Shown here one piece after another: positions 14,301-24,039 of a stretch of 64,000 nucleotides of DNA. A model generated the notes under the pieces. The model saw only the letters and a list, made by a program, of their open reading frames with translations, did not search any database and was not told where the DNA came from. Origin of the DNA: Vitellaria paradoxa (Eukaryota > Streptophyta > Magnoliopsida > Ericales > Sapotaceae); contig CM034236.1 of the NCBI GenBank assembly GCA_019916065.1, positions 10,835,334 through 10,899,333 of the forward strand, given 5' to 3'. A program made the translations under genes and the position numbers. Each line of letters opens with the position of its first letter. Within the stretch, counting starts at the first letter, position 1.

Positions 14301-17300
14301 AAAATAAATGGCTGTTTTTGCTATTAAGATATTGAATCCTTCTCTAATTCTATCCAGTTTGTGTAACGTAGTTAATCTTTATAATTCAAGAGTTGAGAAT
14401 TATACTTATTTTCCCTTGGTCTGTATATGTTGAAATATTTTAAATTGACTAATATTTCCTCCCTGTGGAAGTAAGATAATAACCTTCCAGGGGGTTCTTT
14501 TCTTTGGACTATAAGATGATACCCATTAGCAGCGGTGTGTCTTATACTGGAGGGAACTAGATAGAATAAATATGGGATTCTGATTGGAGTCCTAGATTTG
14601 TAGCCATATTCAAGAAACAAAATATTGTTTCTTTTTCTCGAATGGTTGAAGTTATATAATAGACCAAAGCAAAATAATAGTATAATAATAATTCTATTGT
14701 TTCCATTGGAACATAGTAAAACACAGAAAAATGCGATGTAATAAACCAAAATAATATGTTGTTTAGATTCAAATATTATTACATTTTTATGCATTTAGAT
14801 AGATTTCAATTTATAGAAGGGGAGCCTTGGCGCAACGGTAAGAGTTGGCGCCGTATAACCTGAGGTCACGGGTTCGAGTCGTGGAAATAGCCTTTTGTAC
14901 ATGCAGAGTATGGCTGTGTACAGTAGACCCTTATGGTCTGACCTTTCCCCGGATCCCACGCAAGGCGGGAGTTTCGTGCACCGGGCTGCCCTAGATAGAT
15001 TTCAATTTATAATTTTAAATAGGGTAAATTACAGTTAGCACCCTTGCACTTTAAATATTTATATATATTTTCATACTTTTGTGCTGCTTTCAAAACGTTT
15101 CTGTGCTAACCAAAAGGTCTTGCTGAGACGAAATTTTGATCCTTGCCATATTTGTTTCAGCATTCACAGATTGTTAATCTTTCTTGTTATATAACTGTCT
15201 ATGATGCTGTGATCGGTAACTGGAAACTCACTTTGTTAAGGAGGCATCTGATCTACATCTCAAGGGCCATTTTGGCAGAGCTATGTACTCTACTATAATA
15301 CTATTTTGCAACTGGAAATTGTTTCCTGTGCAGAAAATTTCTGGTTTGCCTCCCACAAAGTGCAATGTTCTTCATGAGTGTCAAGCTTATATAAGTTATA
15401 GATCAAGAGTCCTGATTGATTAGAAGGCTCTGGAGCATGACTTTTTTCGGAGTACATTTTTAATGCCTCAAACAATAAAACACGGATTTGTGGTTTTCAT
15501 ATGCTGCGTCTTTTGAAGCTAAAGATTCCACAATTTAAGAAAAAAATCAGTGCCCAAAATGTTGTTTCTATCCTGCACGAATTAAGACATTAAGATATAT
15601 CTGGAATGAATTTTAGTAGAAAACAAATCAAGGAGCTATCATTCTATATCTCACTGACCCTAGCTATGTGTTTGGATTATTTGGATTTTGGAGACTTAAT
15701 GTTGAACTCATATATGACCATGACAATGTTTCTTGTTGAAGCTTCATTGTTAAGAGGCACCCTATAAGTTTACAATGGTTTGGAATAGGACCAGTTGGTT
15801 ATTGTGGTCAAAAGTGACCAACCATTAAACAACCTCTTAAGGCAGCATGGTTGGTGTAATATCATTGATTTTGTTTTTGTTTTTTTTGTTTTCTTTGCTC
15901 TAGAAATTTGTAATGTAGTTCAAAAACTGAAAAATTTGGCAACAATTCATGTCCATCATTGAAATTCTTGTTTTTCCTTGGTAAATTTGCAATGTAGTTT
16001 AAAAACTGAATATTTCAGATATATCATAGGTGGGAACTTTACATTAGTTGAAAAATGGGAATTCAAAGCTAGAAAAATATTGAAAGGGTTAATTAATCTA
16101 TTACCAGACCATTAACTATGTATATATAATGTTGGATGCTGAATGTTACATAATATGTTTTTAAAGGGTTAATTGATCTATAACTAGACCATTAATTATG
16201 TATATATAATGTTGGATGCCGACTATTACATAATATGTTTCTAATAATAAAAGATTCTGATTGAACAACAAATATAGAAATAAACAATATTTCCTATTCT
16301 AACACTCCCCGTCCAACTAGAGCATACAAATTAAACATATCTAGCTTAGCTTACAAATGCTGAAAAGAAGATTGAGACAAGTTTGGTAAGAATGTTGCCC
16401 AACTGGGACTCGGAGCGCACATATGGCGTGCAAATATTACCCCTCTTCAAACAATCCCGAATAAATTTACAATCAACTTCAATATGTTTTGTGCACTCAT
16501 GAAATATAGGGTTGTTGGCAATAAAGATGGCAGACTGATTATCACAAAACATGGACATTGGCCGAGGAACCTCTATACCAAAATCATGAGGAGTGAGCGA
16601 ACCCAAAGCATCTTAGTCGTTGTGTGAGCTATGGCACAATATTCAGTTTTAGCGCTAGAACGAGCGGCAACATTTTGCTTTTTGCTCCACCAAGTAACAA
16701 GATTGTCACCAATTAAGGTATAATAGCCAAAGGTAGAGCAACAATCAGCGCGACTTCCAGCCCAGTCAGCATCACTATAACTAGTCACAAAAAGAGATGA
16801 GGGTCGATATAACAAATCATGAGCAGGAGCTCCTTTCAAGTAACGTAGGATACAACACACTGCCTCAAAGGGTGATAAACGGGGAGCATACATAAATTGA
16901 CTGACAACACCAACAACATATGTTATATCAGGACGAATGACTGTAAGATAGATCTACTTGCCAACCAAGAGTTGATAACGACCAACATTAGAGAAAAGTG
17001 TTGTACCAGTAGTAGTATCAAGTTTGACAGATGTATCCATAGGAGTGTCAACAGGGCGAGAACCTAGTAAGCCAATTTCAGATAAAAGATCCAACACAAA
17101 CTTGCGTTGTGAAAGAGTGAGTCTTGCACAAGATTTTGCTATTTCTATGCCAAGGAAATAGCGAAGAGGAAATGTTTACTTAAATGAGACTTCAAATTAT
17201 CAAATTAGCAATACCTAAGATGTTATCCCTAGAGAAAATAATGTCGTCAACATACACAATCAAAATAATGGAACCAGAAGAAAAATGCTGAGTGAAAACA

Positions 17301-20300
17301 AAATGATATGAAGTAGAGCGCTTCAAACCATACTTTAACAAAACATCACTAAAGCGATCAAATCAGGCACGAGGAGATTGCTTTAGACCGTATAAAACAC
17401 GACATAATTTGCAAACTAAGTGTTCACTCCTAGGAACAACATAACCAGGAGGTTGCTCCATGTAAACCTCCTCTTGAAGATCATCATAGAGAAATGCATT
17501 TTTAATGTCCAACTGGTAAAGAGGCCAAGAGTGACTCATAGCTACAACAAGTATGCGAACAGAGTTCAAACGAGCAATTAGGGAAAAGGTCTCCAAAATC
17601 AACTCCATAAGTCTGAATATAACCTTTAGCAACAAGACGTGCTTTGAGTCTCTCGATAGAACCATTTGGAAGATAGTTGACATTATAAACCCAACGACAT
17701 CTCACTGTTTGCTTTCTAGAAGGTAATGGTGCCAGCTCCCAAGTATGATTTTGATAAAGTGCCTACATCTTGTCATCCATAGCATGTTTCCATCGAGGAG
17801 AAGATAATGCAACTTGGAATGAGACCGGAAGAGAAACAGAGGACAAAGCACAAGCAAAAGAATGCAAACAAGGAGAAGTACAATGATAGGACACGAATTT
17901 GGCAATGGGATGTTGGGTGCAATAACGCCTACCTCTATGTAAAGCAATAGGTAGATCATCATCAAAGGTAAAAGGAGCAAGGGTTGGATCCTCAAACAAA
18001 TTGGATGAATTGGATGGGCCATAAGAAACAATTGGTCTCTCCTGGGTCTGCTGGTACACTTGCAAGGGAACAACCTGACTGTCTTGATTTTGCTGATATT
18101 CCTGCAAAGAAGATTGAGAGAGAGGTAAAGCAGGACTAATTTTCCTTTAACCAGCCTCCCTCTTGTGAGAATAAGGATATGATCTGCCTGAGTGCTAGAA
18201 ATAAGGTCATGAGATAATTGAGTCCCAGAAGTGGAGAAGAAGGCAGTAGACTCAAAAAAGATAACATCAGCACTCACAAAATAGGGATGAAAAGATGGGA
18301 GATAACAACGGTACCTTTTTTGTGTAAGAGAATATCCCAAAAAATGCATTTTCAAGAACAAGGAGATAACTTATCTAAACTAGGATTAAGAATATGAACA
18401 AAGGCAATACAACCAAAAACTCGATGAGTGAGAGGAAAGGGGTTGCTAGCAGGTTACAAAATGGAAAATGGAGACTTGTTACGTAATACAACAGATAGCA
18501 TACGATTAATAAGGAAACAAGCAGTAAGAACAGTGACCTCCCCCCCCCCCCCCAAAAAAAAAAAAACGATTTTAGCCCTTGCATATTGAACATCATAGTA
18601 CAAGCAACATCAAGTAAATGACAATATTTACGCTCGACAACACTGTTTTTTTTTTTTTTGGTGAATAATTCCCCGATTAGTACAAAAGGAAACCATAATA
18701 GATTGCATGTATTCCAAAGCATTATCGGAGTGAAAAGTTTTAATGCGTTTGCCAAATTAGGTAAAAATCTCATTGTAAAAGTGAGTCATGGTATAAGGTG
18801 AGTCAGGTCGCTTTTTCATCAAAAATAACCAATTCATTCGAGAATGATCATCAACAAAAATAACAAAGTATTGATAACCATTAATATTAGTAATACGAGA
18901 TGGTCCCCATATGTTTGTATAGACTAAATCAAAAGATTCTATTTGATGATTGACACCATGAATGGAAAAAGAACTACGGTAATGCTTGTCAAGTTGGCAA
19001 GCCTCACATTCTAGACTCGATACATAACTCAAATGGGAAATAACAGGCTTCAATTTATTTAAAGATGGATGCTCAAGGTGAAAATGCTAACACTCAAAAT
19101 CGAAAGTTATGGTAGACAAACTAGCAGGATCCAGGTAGTAAAGCTTGCCTTTTTCATGTCCTAAACCAATCGTCCTCTTTGTCTTGAGGTCTTGAAATAC
19201 ACAAGAGGTAGGAGAAAATGTTGCAAAACAGTGTAATGATTTAGTCAACTGACTAACGGATAATAAATTAAATGGAAAGTTAGGGACATAAAGGCTATAG
19301 GGCAAATGAGTTGAAGAATGAGCAGAGAGAAATCCTTGCCCTTGTATAGGACGAGATGATCCATCAGGTAAAACAACATGATGATTAACAAAATTTAAAT
19401 GAGAGAAGGAATATTTATCAGAAATATGAGACCTTGCACCAGAATCAATAATCCAGGAAGATGGAGCAGACACAATACAAGCAACATTACCTGAATTTAC
19501 CAATGTAACAGTGGAAGTAGATGAATGAGATGTTTGAAAAGTTTGAAACAGTTCACTAAGCTGGGTGGTAAGGTCATTATGGGCATTGGATATTGGAGTT
19601 TCTGAAGTAGCTGGCAATGATTGATAGGAAGCCACAGGAGTATAACTACCCGACGCATGGTGAACTTGGTCCAACCTTTCATTTTTGGCCTAGCAATATG
19701 GTTCAGTATGATTGGTGCGACCACAATGAGTACATTTTTTATCTCCTCATCCTTGTGAGCAACAACCACCTCGAGAAGAGCGACCACCATGTCCTCTCAT
19801 ATTACTATAAAAAGATCCTTGAATATTATCATTGGAGACCAAGGCAGAAGTTTCTGAAAGAGAGGTTTGAACCGGTGTATGATGGCCTAAAGATGATCGC
19901 AACAAGCGCAAATAGGCATTTGCAGCGGTAGGTAGGGTCTTACTAGCAAAAATTTGATCTTTGAAGCCACACAGATTTGAATCAAGTCCAGAGAGAAGAG
20001 AAGCAATCATAAAATCTTTGTAGTGTCACTTTTGTTGTTGAAGCTCTATAGTAAACGGTCTATGATGCAACAACTGATCCCATAGGTTTTTAAGATCACT
20101 ATAATATTCTGAAAGAAGACGACTAGATTGCTTAATTGTGAATATTTGCTTGTACACGTCAAATACCCATGAAACATTACTCTGCTGAGAGAAAGAGTCA
20201 GCAAGAGAATCCCAAATTTTATTAGAAGAATCACAAAATTCCACTGTAGTAGCAATTTAGGGGTCAAGACTATGCCATAACTATCCCATGACCACAGAGT

Positions 20301-21070
20301 TCTCACTAAGTTAATCATAATATGTACTATTATTTGGTTTAGGTGGAGAATTAGTAAGAAATTTTAATTTTTTCTTCCCACAAAGATAAACCTTTACTGC
20401 ATGAGCCCAGGCTAAATAATTTAGACCGTTTAATTTTTTAGAAGTGATGAAGCGAGAAACATCTTCATCTTTAATTAAAATTGATCTCTGCTCACTAACA
20501 AAAACTTTCCCTTTAGCCATAATTAGGAGTAAGGAACAGAAATAAAAAAAGAGGGACAATATTAAACAAAAAATCCAGATCTGGAGTGTTGAGAATCAAA
20601 GCCAACAAGAAGCAGAACTTCACGGCAGCAAGGGTTATGGGCGACAATGACACCATAGTAAGAACTAGAATACCCGGCTATAGAAAAGATCCGATGCTAC
20701 AACAAGGACCGGCCGCGAACAAGACTCAAGCAAAACAAGCAAGAACGGCAACCAAGACTCAAGCAAGATTCTAGGAAGACTCCAGTAGCGGACAAGTAGC
20801 AGCGGATAAGGCGTAAGATTCCAGTAAGAACGACGTTTGGCAAAGACTCCAGCAAGAACGATGCTCAACGAGTTACAAAATCACACGACGATGGGCAGAT
20901 GACCAACAAGACCCAGTGACGAGATGAGATCAAGCGTCAGTAGGTGAGCGATGAGACTGAGTGACGAGATGAGATCAAGTATTATTGAGGCTTCACGGCC
21001 ATCATCGGAAGACACCGACGTTACGCTTAGTGGCAGTCGGCATCAGCGACGAGGTCTGTGAACAATGACT

Positions 21071-21110
<40 letters not shown>

Positions 21111-24039
21111 AGAAGGCTCTAATACCAAGTTGAAAATTAGGAATGTCGAAAGGGTTAATTGATCTATAACCAGACCATTAGCCATGTACATATAATGTTG
21201 GATGCCAACTGTTACATAATATGTTTCTAAAGGGTTAATTGTTCTATAACCAGACCATTAACCATATATATGTAATGTTGGATGCTGACTTATACATAAT
21301 ATGTTTCTAATAATAAAAGATTCTGATTGAACAGCAGATATAGAAATAAACAATATTTCCTATTCTAACACATATGTTGGAAAAAATTGGGTTGTTCCCA
21401 TTCGGTGGGGTCAGGGATTCACAATTTAACCAAGTAGACTGGCAGCGGGTGTCAAAACTTCTATTTAGAAGTGTTTCCAGATTTGGTGCTAAGGTCTGGA
21501 AAGTCATGTTCTCTTGGTAAGTTTCTTGCCTGAGTTTGTGCATGTAGTTGCAGGCTTTCATGTGCATGTGTAATTGCATTTGTGTTGATGTCTGATGATG
21601 ACATCTGTGCTAGATCAACTTTTTGTGATGTCAATATTTTCCTCAAATGTTTGAATTTTGAGTTTTGTCAGTCTCAAGCATTTTGTGTCTCCAGGATTGG
21701 TTGGACATCGATTTTGGAATTGCTATGGGTGTGGATTTTATTGCAATATCATTTGTCAAGTCAGCTGAAGTGATTAATCATCTTAAGAGCTACATTAAGG
21801 CGCGATCTCGTGACAGGTAAGATCATTTATTCGTATGTTTATTCTCTACAAGCTATTTATTTTAACCCATAGTGGTTCCTTTAGTTCCCTCCTTGCTTTC
21901 TTCTACAACTCCTTTACTAGAACTAGAACTTGTAATCTCTCATGCATCCCCTTTCTAGATATCTCAGTTGTCAAGGCCAAGCCATTTCAATTGTTTTGTG
22001 AACTAATTATCAAACTGTTTGGTCGCATAGAAGTGAGACTGCAAAGTTACTTATGATTCCGTTAGTATGCACTAACTGTTAGTGTCCTTATTCAGTAGAT
22101 GTAAAGAATTCAAGAGACATCCATCTTCCTCCCCCCCCCCCCCCCCTCTTTTGTTCTCATGGTAACCGTGTATTTTGTGATGTTGATGCAGTGATATTGC
22201 TGTTATTGCAAAGATAGAGAGTATTGACTCGTTGAAGAACTTGGAGGAAATCATTCAAGCATCAGATGGAATTATGGTAGCAAGAGGGGATCTGGGTGCT
22301 CAGATTCCGCTGGAGCAAGTGCCATCAGAGCAGCAAAAGATTGTTCAGATGTGCAGGCAGTTAAATAAGCCCGTTATTGTTGCCTCTCAGCTGCTTGAAT
22401 CTATGATTGAATACCCCACACCCACCAGGGCAGAAGTGGCTGATGTTTCCGAAGCAGTTAGGCAAACAGCAGATGCTTTAATGCTTTCTGGTGAATCTGC
22501 CATGGGCCAATTCCCTGAGAAAGCATTGACAGTTCTGAGGAGTGTTAGTTTGAGAATTGAGAGATGGTTGAGGGAAGAGAAACGTCATGAAGCTATGGAA
22601 CTACCAGATATGGCATCTTCTTTTGCAGACAGTATTTCAGAGGAGATTTGCAATTCTGCTGCCAAAATGGGTAAGAAGTTGTGCCCTTATTTTCTGCTAA
22701 TGAATTTGGTAATGCAAGACTTACATGTCGTTATTGAGCAAAATAAAGGCTTATGATAAAGTCAAGGAGAGGGAATAGTCTATGAATCATGGACACTTCA
22801 ACATGGATGGCGTATCTAATTATTTTGTCATTTTTTTCAAATCATGAGATCATTTTTGGAACCAAGGTGGCATCCCATTGATGCTTTTTTAATACAGTTT
22901 TTTTACTTATTCATCAAAAAAAAAAAAAAAAGGAAAAAAGAAAAAAAACATACCTATATTTGAATAGGCGAAACCTTTCAAATTATAAAATCTTTTTTGT
23001 ATTTTATTATGTTTTCTATGTTCAATTATCCATTAAATTATTGAATTAATTTTCTTGTGGATATGATGTTCATATATGTTACCCAATAAAATATATTTAA
23101 AAATTATATATATATATTTTTCCATATTCCCACTATATCCTTATCCTTATCTTTCCAAATCATCATATCCACATCCGTTCTAGTATCGTGTCTGCTTCTC
23201 GTCTCTATATCTGTGATTTGGGAATAGCTGGAAAGGATTCACCTGGTTGGGCCTTAGGGCGTCTACATAAAATACAATATACCCCTTCTCTTTTCCAAAA
23301 TAGAGGGATAAATGTGAAAAAAGCTTCACATCGACATCATCACCCATTCTCCATTTTAGAGAATCACTAGCATGGCTGTTCAAATATAGTCACTACCCAC
23401 TCTCTATTATAAAGAATTACTTACAGAAGCTAATGTAGAATGTTTTTGAATTGAGGATCTCTAAAGTCATTTTTACTCGTATTTTAAAATCTCTTAACGG
23501 ACGCTGATGTGGATGCCTTTCTTGGTTCTACTCATGACCCCTCTCAGATTTCAGCTTCCAATGTACCAAAAACAATCCTTTCTTATGCACCATTTTGTAT
23601 AATTTATTTAAAACTGACCGTGTTAATAATTAGTGGATTATGATTTTCAGCCAATAATTTTGTGTGCCATTTTTTTTTCGTGTTGTTTTTAAGTTCATTG
23701 AAGACCCTGTTAGTAACTAGAGGATCATGATTTTCAGCCAATAATTTAAAGGTGGACGCGCTCTTTGTTTACACAAAGACAGGACACATGGCATCTCTTC
23801 TCTCACGTTGCCGACCTGACTGCCCGATTTTCGCTTTTACAACGACGACATCTGTTCGGAGACGTCTGAACCTACAGTGGGGTCTCATACCCTTCCGTCT
23901 GAGCTTCTCTGATGACATGGAAAGCAATCTCAACAAAACTTTCTCCTTGCTCAAGGCCAGGGGAATGATCAAATCAGGTGACCTGGTAATTGCTGTCTCC
24001 GACATGTTGCAATCTATTCAAGTTATGAATGTCCCATAA
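4742..24039 (+). CDS. PKP1: Plastidial pyruvate kinase alpha subunit (isozyme A), six coding exons, 589 aa
   Basis: Pyruvate kinase converts phosphoenolpyruvate and ADP to pyruvate and ATP; the plastid enzyme supplies pyruvate for fatty-acid synthesis, and in Arabidopsis the alpha subunit assembles with beta subunits. Coding exons join as 4742-5323, 13673-13763, 13896-14089, 21695-21816, 22192-22670 and 23738-24039, all with GT-AG introns. The total is 1770 nt, near the 583 residues I recall for castor isozyme A. Residues 1 to about 90 are Ser/Thr-rich with few acidic residues early on, consistent with a chloroplast transit peptide. Visible motifs are KLVCTIGP (113-120), [11 protein letters not shown] (136-146), [11 protein letters not shown] (174-184), AKIES (336-340), MVARGDLG (358-365), SQLLESM (395-401) and [11 protein letters not shown] (426-436). 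The start was chosen because related proteins begin MSQSI; an in-frame ATG at 4601 would add 47 low-complexity residues. Confidence 0.95.
5936..6328. mobile_element. MITE in intron 1, 393 bp
   Basis: The termini are near-perfect inverted repeats of about 21 bp: AGGGCATTTCCAACAGCTTC on the left, and the complement of a right end reading AGGGCATTTCCAATAGCTTC. The interior is AT-rich and non-coding. A target duplication could not be assigned, so the superfamily is left open. Confidence 0.6.
7200..8340 (+). mobile_element. Degenerate LINE (L1-like): endonuclease and pre-RT region
   Basis: Broken frames on the + strand match the apurinic endonuclease of plant L1-type LINEs. One, from about 7265, has LLETKLFK and a KVGNF end. 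A second, 7605-7958, has a [17 protein letters not shown] stretch and a [15 protein letters not shown] end containing the conserved SDHFP motif. A third region, to about 8335, has [10 protein letters not shown] followed by [12 protein letters not shown], the segment before reverse transcriptase. Stops and frameshifts separate the pieces, and the reverse transcriptase is missing. Confidence 0.75.
8332..10900 (+). mobile_element. Possible LTR-retrotransposon relic(s)
   Basis: TTTGGTATCAAAGTA near 8665 resembles the initiator-Met-tRNA primer site (TGGTATCAGAGC) and directly follows a segment running from TGTTGCAAATC to CTGCATCA, as expected of an LTR. A second segment ending CTCTGCATCA lies at about 9651-10070, but its body does not clearly align with the first. 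A 124-aa open frame at 10611-10982 has an acidic start and no recognised domain. The LINE on either side (7200-8340 and 10960-11550) suggests this DNA was inserted into it. Confidence 0.35.
8838..9385. mobile_element. Degenerate hAT-like repeat rich in Tyr/Pro-type GGGTA motifs
   Basis: It begins TAGGGATGGCCATCTC and is followed by dispersed CCTGTCCGTACCC / GGGGTACGAG segments. It resembles the better-preserved element at 37448-38078, which starts TAGGGATGTCAA. The right end and target duplication are not recognisable. Confidence 0.4.
10960..11550 (+). mobile_element. LINE 3' end: zinc-binding RT tail and poly-A
   Basis: The frame at 11093-11311 contains [20 protein letters not shown], matching the C-x-H-C zinc-binding tail (zf-RVT) of plant LINE reverse transcriptases. 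Downstream a 3' region reads GGCATCCCTTTGATGCTCT and ends in an A-rich tail near 11530-11550. It probably belongs to the same element as 7200-8340. Confidence 0.65.
12199..12321 (+). repeat. 62-bp tandem duplication
   Basis: Two near-identical units (12199-12260 and 12261-12321), each from ACCACGRGTCTCAYGAGGA to GTTGTGGACGGTGCA, lie head to tail. Surrounding DNA (11800-13000) looks like decayed retroelement sequence with a GA microsatellite at about 12431-12452 and an AT microsatellite near 12674-12700. Confidence 0.75.
13673..13763 (+). CDS. PKP1: Pyruvate kinase exon 2 (residues 195-225, last codon split)
   Basis: It follows a TTTTTATGCAG acceptor and reads [10 protein letters not shown] through YDGFAE, leaving one base of the next Asp codon. 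It belongs to the B domain. Confidence 0.92.
13896..14089 (+). CDS. PKP1: Pyruvate kinase exon 3 (residues 225-289)
   Basis: It starts after GGTGAGGCAG and completes the split Asp codon. It covers the rest of the B domain ([12 protein letters not shown]) and the return to the barrel (LPTISSK), with a donor GTTGGT. Confidence 0.92.
14796..14815 (+). repeat. Left target-site duplication of the Au SINE
   Basis: Identical over 20 bases to 14992-15011. Five extra bases (GAAGG) separate it from the canonical SINE start. Confidence 0.9.
14821..14991 (+). mobile_element. Au-family SINE with perfect 20-bp target duplications
   Basis: The sequence starts GGAGCCTTGGCGCAACGGTA (A box) and contains GGTCACGGGTTCGAGTCGTG (B box). 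It continues through the Au-type body (AGACCCTTATGGTCTG, CCCCGGATCCCACGC) to CACCGGGCTGCCC. The 20-bp direct repeats TAGATAGATTTCAATTTATA flank it at 14796-14815 and 14992-15011. Au SINEs are tRNA-derived and found across flowering plants. It is not a functional tRNA gene, since the 3' half does not fold as an acceptor stem. Confidence 0.93.
14992..15011 (+). repeat. Right target-site duplication of the Au SINE
   Basis: Identical to 14796-14815 and directly follows the terminal GGGCTGCCC of the SINE. Confidence 0.9.
16049..16304 (-). repeat. 3' LTR of the Copia element
   Basis: It ends CTATTCTAACA on the + strand, that is, TGTTAGAATAG on the element strand. It carries two head-to-tail copies of a roughly 78-bp unit (about 16086-16163 and 16164-16241) that the other LTR shares. 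Confidence 0.8.
16346..17705 (-). pseudogene. Copia reverse transcriptase and RNase H, broken
   Basis: The RT part reads [20 protein letters not shown], and a YVDD box is encoded near 17244-17256. The RNase H part has [32 protein letters not shown] and [13 protein letters not shown], followed by [14 protein letters not shown]. Several stops and shifts separate the segments. Confidence 0.85.
18757..19053 (-). pseudogene. Copia integrase core, catalytic Asp lost
   Basis: It shows [14 protein letters not shown], then [12 protein letters not shown] and [16 protein letters not shown]. The first catalytic Asp expected before the WGP motif is replaced by Asn (YTNIWG), which argues that integrase is inactive. 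Confidence 0.8.
19087..19674 (-). pseudogene. Copia protease and GAG-pre-integrase region
   Basis: The frame contains [12 protein letters not shown] near 19420-19455, the aspartic protease active site (D-S-G). It continues to a pre-integrase segment ([10 protein letters not shown]). It is out of frame with the zinc knuckle upstream. Confidence 0.85.
19690..20520 (-). pseudogene. Copia Gag, frame-broken
   Basis: It starts at the ATG complementary to 20518-20520 ([11 protein letters not shown]) and includes [18 protein letters not shown], typical of the Copia Gag N-terminus. It ends with a CCHC zinc knuckle ([14 protein letters not shown]) near 19690-19735, immediately followed by an in-frame TAG. 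Frame changes occur along the way. Confidence 0.8.
21131..21370 (-). repeat. 5' LTR of the Copia element
   Basis: About 240 bp, matching the 3' LTR including the internal 78-bp duplication. The primer-binding site lies just outside it, at about 21115-21129 on the + strand, followed by a long T run (about 21074-21109). Confidence 0.85.
21695..21816 (+). CDS. PKP1: Pyruvate kinase exon 4 (residues 290-330)
   Basis: It starts after TGTGTCTCCAG and reads [20 protein letters not shown], the barrel strand matching the ASFIRKA region of other pyruvate kinases. It ends with two bases of a split Ser codon before GTAAGA. It lies 325 bp beyond the Copia insertion. Confidence 0.92.
22192..22670 (+). CDS. 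PKP1: Pyruvate kinase exon 5 (residues 330-490)
   Basis: It carries most catalytic motifs: Lys337 and Glu338 (AKIES), Asp363 (RGDLG), Ser395 (where most pyruvate kinases have Thr) and [11 protein letters not shown]. The donor is GTAAGA, one base into the Ala490 codon. Confidence 0.93.
22840..22935 (+). mobile_element. LINE 3' tail fragment
   Basis: GGTGGCATCCCATTGATGCT and the following poly-A (about 22915-22931) match the 3' end of the LINE in intron 1 (GGCATCCCTTTGATGCTCT with A tail), so the two are from one family. Confidence 0.55.
23254..23440. mobile_element. Short MITE in intron 5
   Basis: The left end reads GGGCGTCTACATAAAA; the right end reads CTAATGTAGAATGTTTTT, giving inverted termini of about 10-12 bp. 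Its right half shares CTCTATTATAA.GAATTACTT with the MITE at 5936-6328. Confidence 0.4.
23738..24039 (+). CDS. PKP1: Pyruvate kinase exon 6 and stop (residues 490-589)
   Basis: It is the C-terminal domain ([20 protein letters not shown] to SIQVMNVP) and stops at TAA 24037-24039. It is preceded by two near-identical acceptor regions 87 bp apart; only the downstream one gives an uninterrupted frame. Confidence 0.93.

Larger units (their letters stand above)
16049..21370 (-). mobile_element. Copia (Ty1-type) LTR retrotransposon, antisense in intron 3
   Basis: About 5.3 kb with LTRs at each end, a polypurine tract (GGACGGGGAG on the minus strand) next to the 3' LTR, and a primer site close to TTGGTATTAGAGCC next to the 5' LTR. 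On the minus strand the order is Gag, zinc knuckle, protease, integrase, reverse transcriptase, RNase H, the Copia order. The reading frame is broken by several stops and shifts. By eye the LTRs differ at about 19 of 218 aligned positions, so the insertion is not recent. A clean 5-bp target duplication was not found; the left boundary is uncertain (16049, or 16081 if the target site is A/CATAT). Confidence 0.93.
14090..21694 (+). other. Intron 3 of the pyruvate kinase gene (7605 bp)
   Basis: A GT-AG, phase 0 intron containing an Au SINE (14821-14991) and an antisense Copia element (16049-21370). The 140-aa reverse-strand frame at 14372-14794 has no recognised domain and is treated as chance. 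I see nothing else recognisable between 15012 and 16048. Confidence 0.85.
22671..23737 (+). other. Intron 5 of the pyruvate kinase gene (1067 bp)
   Basis: A GT-AG intron, phase 1, with a LINE 3' tail (about 22840-22935), a MITE (about 23254-23440) and two copies of the acceptor-proximal sequence (about 23620-23661 and 23707-23748). Confidence 0.85.

Noticed and set aside
14372..14794. 140-aa minus-strand frame in PKP1 intron 3
   Set aside because: No recognised motif; it lies in AT-rich intron sequence. An organellar-insert origin was considered but I could not match it to any plastid or mitochondrial gene.
14821..14895. Apparent tRNA gene (A and B boxes)
   Set aside because: The tRNA-like head belongs to a full Au SINE with 20-bp target duplications, and no acceptor stem closes.
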